Positions 7,628 through 13,034 of a stretch of DNA of 15,324 nt are shown in pieces. This DNA comes from an uncultured Gemmatimonadota bacterium (GTDB lineage Bacteria; Gemmatimonadota; Gemmatimonadetes; Gemmatimonadales; GWC2-71-9): positions 1 to 15,324 of the forward strand of contig CAMLLJ010000034.1 of the NCBI GenBank assembly GCA_946480845.1. Direction: 5' to 3'. The stretch's first letter is position 1. The number at the start of each line of letters is the position of its first letter. A program made the position numbers and the translations under genes. The notes under the pieces were generated by a model that saw only the letters and a program-made list of their open reading frames with translations, did not search any database and was not told where the DNA came from.

Positions 7628-9082
7628 TCAGACCTCGAGCGTCTCGCGGTCCGCAGTTTCGTCCTCTCCTTCCGGGCCCGCCTCCTCCGCTTCGTCCTCA
7701 TCCTCTTCGGCCGCGCGCGGCGCCTGCCCCGCCATCAGCTCGAAGAACCTCCCGAAGATCTCGATCCCGTCCCAGAGCTGCTGCAGGTCGAGCTTCTCAT
7801 TCGGCGAGTGCAGCCCGTCGTCCGGCAGGCCGATGCCGGTGAGGATCACCGGCGCGCCGCCCTGCCCCAGCTCCTTCACGATCGGGATCGAGCCGCCCGA
7901 GCGCACCGTCACCGCCGGGCTTCCCGTCTTCTCCTCGAACGCCTGGTCGAGCACGTCGAAGACGGGATCGGAGATGTCCACCTGCACCGGATCGGACCCG
8001 TGCAGGATCGTCACTTCGACATCCGCCCATTTGGGCGCGAGCTTCGCGACCGCCTTGGTGAGCCAGCGTGCCGTCTTCTCGAAGGTGAGCCCGGGAACCA
8101 GCCGGAGACTGACCTTGGCGGTCGCCGCCGCGGGAATGACGGTCTTGGCCCCCTCCCCCACGAAGCCGCCGCGGATGCCATGGATCTCGAGCGTCGGCAG
8201 CGCCCAGAGCCGCTCCAGCACGGAGTAGTCCTCGAGCCCGGTCAGCGCCCGGCCGGTCACTTCCTTCTCCAGGAACGCCTGCTCGTCGAACGGCAGCCGC
8301 TTCCACGCCTTCCGCTCCGACTTGGCCGGCTCCTCGACGGCCTTGTAGAGCTTGGGCATCTGGATCTCGCCGTCCTCGTCCTTGAGCTCGCTCAGGATAC
8401 GGACCAGCGTCTCCAGCGCGTTGGGCGCGACGCCGCCGTACGAGCCGGAGTGCAGGTCACGGTCGAGGGTGCGGACCGAGATCTCCGCATAGCAGATCCC
8501 CCGGAGCGCCGTGTATACGGCGGGGATGCCCGGCGCGTAGAACGACGCGTCGCACACCAGCGCCGCGTCGGCGTGGGTCCGCTCCGGCTCGACGCGGAGC
8601 AGGTCGCCCAGCACCTGTCCCCCGCACTCTTCCTCCCCTTCGATGAGGAAATTCACGTTGAGCGGAGGCATGCCGTCGGCATCGCGCGCCGCCTCGTACG
8701 CCTTGAGCAGGCAGTAGACCTGGCCCTTGTCATCGGCGGTGCCGCGGCCGTAGAGCCGCCCCTCGCGGACGGTCGGGTCGAACGGCGGCGATTCCCACTC
8801 CTCGAGCGGATCGGGCGGCTGGACGTCATAGTGCCCGTAGATGAGCAGCGTCGGCTTCCCCGGCATGCGCGGGCTCTCGGCCCACACGACCGGATGCCCT
8901 TCTCCCTCCACCAGGTTGACCACCGGACAGCCGAGCCGGCGGAACTCGTCCATCAGCCACACGGCCGCGCGGCGGCAGTCGGCCGCATGGGCCGGCAGCG
9001 CGCTCACGCTCGGAATCGAAAGGAATTCGGTCAGCTCGGCGAGCATGCGCGTCTGCTCGCGGCTCACGAAGGATGCGTCCAT
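7628..9082 (-). CDS. M20-family metallo-dipeptidase (CNDP/ArgE-DapE superfamily)
   Basis: This is a di-zinc exopeptidase of the M20 family that hydrolyses dipeptides or short acyl-amino acids in the cytoplasm. With ATG 9082 the product is 484 residues. Metal and catalytic residues are all recognisable: His84 and Asp86 in YGHYDVQPP, bridging Asp117 in GRGTADDKG, the general base and ligand Glu151/Glu152 in EGEEECGG, Asp178 in LVCDAS, the lid-domain His211 in LHSGSYGG, and His425 in DDGLHSPNE. The lid domain spans about 200-330. A GTG four codons upstream (9094) is possible, but the ATG has a GGTGGA element 8 bases before it and the GTG has none. Oddity: the last ~30 residues form a strongly acidic tail (15 Asp/Glu in the last 26) after the family fold ends. 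The exact substrate cannot be read from the sequence. Confidence 0.93.
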   Translation of the reverse strand: MDASFVSREQTRMLAELTEFLSIPSVSALPAHAADCRRAAVWLMDEFRRLGCPVVNLVEGEGHPVVWAESPRMPGKPTLLIYGHYDVQPPDPLEEWESPPFDPTVREGRLYGRGTADDKGQVYCLLKAYEAARDADGMPPLNVNFLIEGEEECGGQVLGDLLRVEPERTHADAALVCDASFYAPGIPAVYTALRGICYAEISVRTLDRDLHSGSYGGVAPNALETLVRILSELKDEDGEIQMPKLYKAVEEPAKSERKAWKRLPFDEQAFLEKEVTGRALTGLEDYSVLERLWALPTLEIHGIRGGFVGEGAKTVIPAAATAKVSLRLVPGLTFEKTARWLTKAVAKLAPKWADVEVTILHGSDPVQVDISDPVFDVLDQAFEEKTGSPAVTVRSGGSIPIVKELGQGGAPVILTGIGLPDDGLHSPNEKLDLQQLWDGIEIFGRFFELMAGQAPRAAEEDEDEAEEAGPEGEDETADRETLEV

Positions 9083-9220
9083 GGCGGCGTCCACCCGGTC
9101 GAAGGTTCAGCGTTCTGCCTGCCGAAAAAAGTTACACCGGCACGGGGCCCGGCGTGAGGGTGACTCGAAATCCGACGATATTTGGTGAGGTGACGCACAG
9201 AACGAGGGTGGCGGACGGCG

Positions 9221-9226
9221 TATACT
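9221..9226 (+). promoter_or_regulatory. Probable -10 element of the exported-protein gene
   Basis: TATACT (9221-9226) is a five-of-six match to the sigma-70 -10 hexamer in an otherwise GC-rich gap. No good -35 is seen 15-19 bases upstream. Transcription from here would give a leader of about 70 bases before the ATG at 9302. The rest of the 9083-9301 gap holds no gene I can support. Confidence 0.4.
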
Positions 9227-9301
9227 GCGCCCTTTCGTGACCGACGCCCGCTTCGGGGCGGCCTGAGGTCGTCAGTACAACCGCAACTCGAGGTACGCTG
9301 C

Positions 9302-9862
9302 ATGCGATTCAGAATCCCTCTCGCCTCCGGTGCCCTGGCTCTCGGGCTCATCGTCACCGGCGGCCGTCCCGCCGCTGCGCAGGACGTGACGCCACCCGTG
9401 TCGCGCGATACCAGCAAGGCCGAAAAGGTCCGCGCCGACACCCTGAAGCCGGATGACGCAAACGCCAAGGACGCAAAGGCTTATCGCGCCATGGGCGCCC
9501 CGGAGAACTGCGTGCCGGTGACGGCGGGCGTGCCGGCCAATCGCGCCCCGGGCGACACCAACGTCACCCGCATCGGTGATACGCTCAACGTCGCGGCCGT
9601 TCCGGCCAGGCCGGACACGGCGGCGGATCGCGCGGCGGATCGCGCGGCCGAAGCTGCCGGCGTGTATCGCCCGGAGAAGAAGCCCGACGTTCCGTGCCCG
9701 CCGGCGGACACCTCGATCCCGTCCGACAGCACCACCGCGGCCCCGTCGGACACCACCAGCGCGGCGCCCGGCGCCCCCAAGGGCGTCGAGTCCGGCGCCG
9801 TCGTCCGTCCGGACTCCGTCGTCAAGCCGACTCCCGATACGGCTGGCGCGGTCGTCCGCTAG
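9302..9862 (+). CDS. Unknown exported, low-complexity protein
   Basis: This 186-residue product has a clear Sec signal peptide: MRFRIP, a hydrophobic core to about residue 19, and a likely cleavage after AAA (26/27). The mature part is dominated by Ala, Pro, Asp, Thr and Ser, with many DT/DS pairs (for example PSDTTSAAPG and PDTAGAVV) and few hydrophobic residues, so it is probably disordered in the periplasm or outside the cell. It has two cysteines, in ENCVP and DVPCP, which could form one disulfide. ATG 9302 is supported by GAGGT at 9290-9294, 7 bases upstream. It is flanked by its own -10 candidate and a strong terminator, so it looks like a single-gene transcript. I recognise no family. 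The reading frame with signal peptide, ribosome-binding site and terminator makes a real gene likely; its role is unknown. Confidence 0.75.
   Translation: MRFRIPLASGALALGLIVTGGRPAAAQDVTPPVSRDTSKAEKVRADTLKPDDANAKDAKAYRAMGAPENCVPVTAGVPANRAPGDTNVTRIGDTLNVAAVPARPDTAADRAADRAAEAAGVYRPEKKPDVPCPPADTSIPSDSTTAAPSDTTSAAPGAPKGVESGAVVRPDSVVKPTPDTAGAVVR
9623..9646 (+). repeat. Two tandem copies of a 12-bp in-frame repeat
   Basis: GCGGATCGCGCG occurs twice back to back (9623-9634 and 9635-9646) inside the exported-protein gene, encoding ADRAADRA. A multiple-of-three unit keeps the frame, which is typical of slippage in a disordered region. Confidence 0.85.
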
Positions 9863-9880
9863 TTCGCTCGACTGAATGCG

Positions 9881-9911
9881 AAGCGCCCCGGCCGGTCGGC
9901 CGGGGCGCTTT
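9881..9911. terminator. Strong intrinsic-type terminator hairpin
   Basis: AAGCGCCCCGGCC (9881-9893) and GGCCGGGGCGCTT (9898-9910) form a perfect 13-bp stem with a GGTC loop. On the + strand it is followed by TTTCGTATT, a short T-rich stretch. It starts 19 bases after the exported-protein stop and lies just beyond the 3' end of the converging aminopeptidase gene, so it may end transcription from both sides. The T-run is stronger for the + strand. Confidence 0.85.
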
Positions 9912-9914
9912 CGT

Positions 9915-9926
9915 ATTCCGCGGAAT
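9915..9926. repeat. 12-bp perfect palindrome beside the terminator
   Basis: ATTCCGCGGAAT is a perfect palindrome located between the terminator hairpin and the end of the aminopeptidase gene on the other strand. It may simply add to the 3'-end structure of the minus-strand message, or be chance; nothing else marks it as a protein-binding site. Confidence 0.3.
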
Positions 9927-9935
9927 GCCCCGCTG

Positions 9936-11000
9936 TCACCCCGGCGGCGCCGCAAGCGCCCGCTCCAGCCGCTCGAACGCCTCATCTCCCACGGCGCCCT
10001 CCGTCAGCTCCTTGAGCGCCGCCACACTGCGCCCGACGTCCGCGCCGTAACGCCGGTACCAGGCATCGAACAGGTCCAGCCGGGTCCGGTAGATCATCGA
10101 CCCGATCAGCCGCGCGTTGTTGACGGGGCGATCGGGAACCTGCGGGATGTCCCAGGTACGCAGCTCGGCGGCGACCGGCCCCTCGAGCTGTTCCTTGATC
10201 CAGCGCCCGGCCTCGGCGCGTCCGGAGTCCACGCCCGCAGAGTCGAGCCCCAGGGCGTACAGCGCCTCCAGCCGCGCCGTGAGGGCGGCGTAGAAGCGAC
10301 CGAACACCATCTCGTCGGCCAACCGGTCCGCGGCGCGCCGTGCCCGGGCCGAGTCGCCGCGGGCGCGGAAGAACGCCTCGGCGGCGCGGTAGCCCACCAC
10401 CTGCGCGAAGCTCTCGTTGAAGGGCGTGGCGCTCTTCACGTAGAGCGAGTTGTGCGCGATCTCGTGGAAGACGGTGGCCACCAGCTCGAGCGTGTCGCGG
10501 GTGAGCGCGGTGGAGAGGAGCGGATCGTTGAACCAGCCCAGCGTCGAGAAGGCGCCCGCAGGCCGGAGATGGACGTCGTAGCCCTTCCGGGCCAGGCCGT
10601 CGGCAGCCTTCTGCGCATCGCCGGCGTCGAAGAACCCCTTGTAGGGCATCGCGCCCACGATGGGCCATTTCCAGGTGTAGGGGCAGAGGCAGTCGCGCGG
10701 CGCCGCCTGGAGCACCAGCAGCAGGGTATCGCGCTTGACGTCGGTGAAGGTGGTGTAGGTCTCGCCCGCGTCGAGGCCCGTCGCGGCGGCGTACTCGCGC
10801 GCATCGTGCACCAGGCGAAGTGCGCCGCGGAACCTGTCGGGCGTGGAGGGATCGGCGATGAGCGCCTCGATGGGCCGCGCCGAGGCGAGGATGCGCGTCT
10901 CCTCGAGCCCGGCGCGGGTCACGTAGCGGACATCCTCGCTGGCGACCCAGGCCGTCCCCGCCCCGAAGACGAGCGCGCCGACGGCGATGAGGAAGATCAT
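9936..11000 (-). CDS. Predicted zinc aminopeptidase (PF10023/COG4324 type), membrane-anchored
   Basis: This product resembles the predicted aminopeptidase family PF10023, known almost only from sequence. With ATG 11000 it has 354 residues. An N-terminal hydrophobic segment (about 1-21, FLIAVGALVFGAGTAW) acts as signal or anchor. The family-typical DVRYVTRAGLEE block follows. The zinc motif HEIAHN (His179, Glu180, His183) is followed by a likely third ligand, Glu196 in FNESFAQVVG. An alternative GTG at 11018 would add a positively charged RRRVR start, but AGGGT 8 bases before the ATG supports 11000. Family members are often lipoproteins; this one lacks a lipobox cysteine. It lies 30 bases downstream of the M30-type lipoprotein on the same strand, forming a two-gene unit of envelope metalloproteases. 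It is enzymatically plausible, with an unknown natural substrate. Confidence 0.87.
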   Translation of the reverse strand: MIFLIAVGALVFGAGTAWVASEDVRYVTRAGLEETRILASARPIEALIADPSTPDRFRGALRLVHDAREYAAATGLDAGETYTTFTDVKRDTLLLVLQAAPRDCLCPYTWKWPIVGAMPYKGFFDAGDAQKAADGLARKGYDVHLRPAGAFSTLGWFNDPLLSTALTRDTLELVATVFHEIAHNSLYVKSATPFNESFAQVVGYRAAEAFFRARGDSARARRAADRLADEMVFGRFYAALTARLEALYALGLDSAGVDSGRAEAGRWIKEQLEGPVAAELRTWDIPQVPDRPVNNARLIGSMIYRTRLDLFDAWYRRYGADVGRSVAALKELTEGAVGDEAFERLERALAAPPG

Positions 11001-11030
11001 GCGGACCCTACGCCGCACCGCGGGCGCGCG

Positions 11031-12776
11031 TCAACGGATCCTGGCGATGCCGATGCGCGGCACCGCGACGCTCGCGCCGATGGCGCGCCGCGCCTCATCG
11101 GTGAGCTGGAAGGTGACGCTCCCTCCCTGCGCGGGGCGCACCAGGCGCACGTGCGGCCCGGAGCCGGCCCGGAGCACGCCGGTCCGCGCGAAGGCACCGG
11201 TCAGCGAGCTGTCCGGCACCAGCGGGTACTCACGCGGGAAGCTGGTGGGCGCCTGCTCGTGGAACGAGGCGTAGGTGGCCCGGAAGTTCCAGCTCTCGTA
11301 CTGCAGGCGCGGGCTCGCGGGCGTGAACCCGGGCAAGTTGTCGAGGAAGTTGGCGAGCTGCCACTCCGGGGCCAGCGTGCTGAACGGCACGCCGGTGACC
11401 GCGGCGACGTTGTCCGTGCCGAGCCGGTTGGTGCCCACCAGCGCGCGGGTGAAGGCGGCGCCGGTGGCGTCGGCACCGAAGTGGTCCACCAGCCAGCGCA
11501 CGAAGAGCCAGTTGGCCCCGCGCTCCTCGAGCGTGCCCGAGGAGGGAATGGGCTCGACGAGGAAGTGCGCCTCGACGTTCGTCAGGTACTCGTAGGCATT
11601 CTGCGCGTCGGCGCCGGCGAACTGGGTGAAGCAGTCGCCGCCGGTGCAGGCCGCGTCGGGAATCTGGCGCCCGCCCAGCTCCTCCGCGTAGTGCGACAGG
11701 CCCTCGTTGAGCCACGTGTCCTCGGAGAATCCGCCCCGCACCAGCACGTGCTGGTTGAAGCTGATCATGTGCTGGAACTCGTGGATGAACGTCGGCGCGA
11801 GCAGGTCAATGGCGTAGTCGCGGCTGATGGTGCAGTCGGCGTCGTTCGGATCGGGCACCAGCCCGTAGAAGACCTCGCCGCCGTTGGAGCCGTTCTGCCC
11901 GGACAGCAGGTCGTTGCCGAAGAAGTAGCCGAGGATCACGCTGCCGAGTGAATTGCAGGCGCCGCTCAGCTCGTTGACCTGGTCGGTGAGGAGGACGACG
12001 ACGACGCCGTTGTTGTCGAGGTCCGACTCGCGCCCGAACGAGGTGGTGTCGATCGGATAGAGGTAGTTGTCGAAGAGCGACCCGACCTGGGCGATGTCGG
12101 CCACCGTGTAGCCGCCCGGCGGCACGGTGTTGTCCACGTAGATGGCGCCCTTGGGCCCCACGTGCCGGGCCGTGGCCGTCACGTCCACGAAGCCGCTGCA
12201 CTGGCTGGTGGAGCAGACCTTGAAGGTCCGCTCGTGGCCCACGATGGGCGGGACGACCGCGCTCCCCACCGCCGTCACCCCGCGATTGAACGCCGGGACC
12301 GGCGCCGAGGCCGACAGCATCCGCTCGCGCGAGCGGAGCAGCGCGTGGAAGGCCTCCTTCGTCTTCGGGCCGCCGAACTTCCCGAGCGTCGGATCGAGCG
12401 CCGGCGCGAGCCGCTGCCCGGCCAGCGGCGCGACCGATGCGGAGACGACGGGCGTGCCCCGGATCTCATAGCCGACCGACGAGCCCGCCTGCGATTCACG
12501 GCCGTTGGTGGCGAGGGCCACGTACAGGTACTCCGCCCCGCCGGCATCGGCGGCCGGGAAGCGGACGCACCCCGAATTGGCGGCAGGATCGACGACGACG
12601 TGTCCTCCGGCCTGGAGGCTCACCTCGGTGGACTGGCTGCAGGCGCTGATCGGACCGGGCGCGGGCGGGCCCGGAGGCGGCGGGCCGCCACCCGGGTCGG
12701 GAGTGGTCGGTTCCCCTCCGCAGGCGAGTGCCAGGCCGAGGAGTGCCAGCGTCGAAGCGGAGCGATTTCGGGTCAC
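11031..12776 (-). CDS. M30/hyicolysin-like secreted metalloprotease, lipoprotein
   Basis: The 581-residue product begins with a lipoprotein signal (TRNRSASTLALLGLALAC, lipidated Cys19), then a Gly/Pro-rich spacer (about 20-44). A beta-rich region with several cysteines follows (to about 230), then the protease domain. The zinc motif is HEFQH (His332, Glu333, His336); the third ligand is probably Glu358 in WLNEGLSHYAEE, 22 residues on. This is a gluzincin-like arrangement, and the blocks resemble peptidase family M30 (hyicolysin). The C-terminal ~120 residues look like a beta domain. GTG 12776 is chosen because a perfect GGAGG lies 6 bases upstream; a longer frame to 12842 would hide the lipobox and overlap the promoter. 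The protein is expected on the cell surface or periplasmic side, acting on extracellular proteins. The M30 assignment is probable; specificity is unknown. Confidence 0.87.
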   Translation of the reverse strand: MTRNRSASTLALLGLALACGGEPTTPDPGGGPPPPGPPAPGPISACSQSTEVSLQAGGHVVVDPAANSGCVRFPAADAGGAEYLYVALATNGRESQAGSSVGYEIRGTPVVSASVAPLAGQRLAPALDPTLGKFGGPKTKEAFHALLRSRERMLSASAPVPAFNRGVTAVGSAVVPPIVGHERTFKVCSTSQCSGFVDVTATARHVGPKGAIYVDNTVPPGGYTVADIAQVGSLFDNYLYPIDTTSFGRESDLDNNGVVVVLLTDQVNELSGACNSLGSVILGYFFGNDLLSGQNGSNGGEVFYGLVPDPNDADCTISRDYAIDLLAPTFIHEFQHMISFNQHVLVRGGFSEDTWLNEGLSHYAEELGGRQIPDAACTGGDCFTQFAGADAQNAYEYLTNVEAHFLVEPIPSSGTLEERGANWLFVRWLVDHFGADATGAAFTRALVGTNRLGTDNVAAVTGVPFSTLAPEWQLANFLDNLPGFTPASPRLQYESWNFRATYASFHEQAPTSFPREYPLVPDSSLTGAFARTGVLRAGSGPHVRLVRPAQGGSVTFQLTDEARRAIGASVAVPRIGIARIR

Positions 12777-12782
12777 GCAATT

Positions 12783-12787
12783 CCTCC
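12783..12787 (-). promoter_or_regulatory. Ribosome-binding site of the M30-like lipoprotein gene
   Basis: On the minus strand GGAGG is followed by AATTGC and then GTG. The match to the anti-Shine-Dalgarno is perfect and the 6-base spacing is good. It fixes the GTG at 12776 as start in preference to the longer open frame. Confidence 0.85.
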
Positions 12788-12807
12788 GTCCTGACAGGAG
12801 GCCGAGT

Positions 12808-12842
12808 GTATTAAGACTAGACACGACAACGGTTTTTGACAA
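12808..12842 (-). promoter_or_regulatory. Candidate promoter of the metalloprotease lipoprotein gene
   Basis: On the minus strand TTGTCA (12842-12837) is followed after 17 bases by TAGTCT (12819-12814), immediately followed by TAATAC (12813-12808), which looks better as a -10 but leaves a 23-base spacer. The -35 matches five of six positions. Transcription would start about 20-30 bases before the GGAGG. The -35 overlaps that of the divergent dnaE promoter almost completely. Confidence 0.45.
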
Positions 12843-12864
12843 TCTTCGGCACCGCCAATAGCTT
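12836..12864 (+). promoter_or_regulatory. Candidate promoter for dnaE
   Basis: A perfect TTGACA (12836-12841) is followed by exactly 17 bases and TAGCTT (12859-12864), three of six to the -10 consensus with the key T, A and final T in place. It lies in the most AT-rich patch of the intergenic region, facing dnaE, with an expected start near 12871. Confidence 0.6.
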
Positions 12865-12870
12865 GCTCCG

Positions 12871-13034
12871 TGACCGAGGCTTCCGGCTCGTCTCGGACGA
12901 GCGGGAGACGTCCGATCGTACCCTGCGCGTCACACCCTGCACCAGGGTGGGTCCGCCCGGCGCCGCCGCGAATGGCGCAAGAAGCGGGCGAGAGGCCGGC
13001 CGGATCGCGGCCAGGATTTCCATGCACAGGGGCC
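12871..13034 (+). other. Predicted 5' leader of dnaE with two hairpins
   Basis: From the predicted start to the dnaE ATG there are about 164 bases with no convincing gene. Two short stable hairpins are visible: GCTCGTC/GACGAGC with a 3-base loop (12886-12902) and CACCCTG/CAGGGTG with a 3-base loop (12933-12949). Palindromic GACGTC and CGATCG lie between them. There is no T-run, so they do not look like terminators. I do not recognise a riboswitch family or leader peptide. The extent depends on the promoter call. Confidence 0.4.

Noticed and set aside
7808..9157. Open frame of about 450 codons on the + strand opposite the M20 peptidase
   Set aside because: The minus strand has all M20 catalytic motifs in order; the + strand translation has none and is compositionally a shadow.
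9168..9187. Imperfect inverted repeat CGAAAT/ATTTGG upstream of the exported-protein gene
   Set aside because: Short, mismatched and not positioned relative to a convincing promoter; it is compatible with chance in a locally AT-richer patch.
9876..11951. Open frame of about 690 codons on the + strand
   Set aside because: It lies opposite the two metalloprotease genes, begins in the terminator region and has the Arg/Gly/Ala/Val composition of an antisense shadow.
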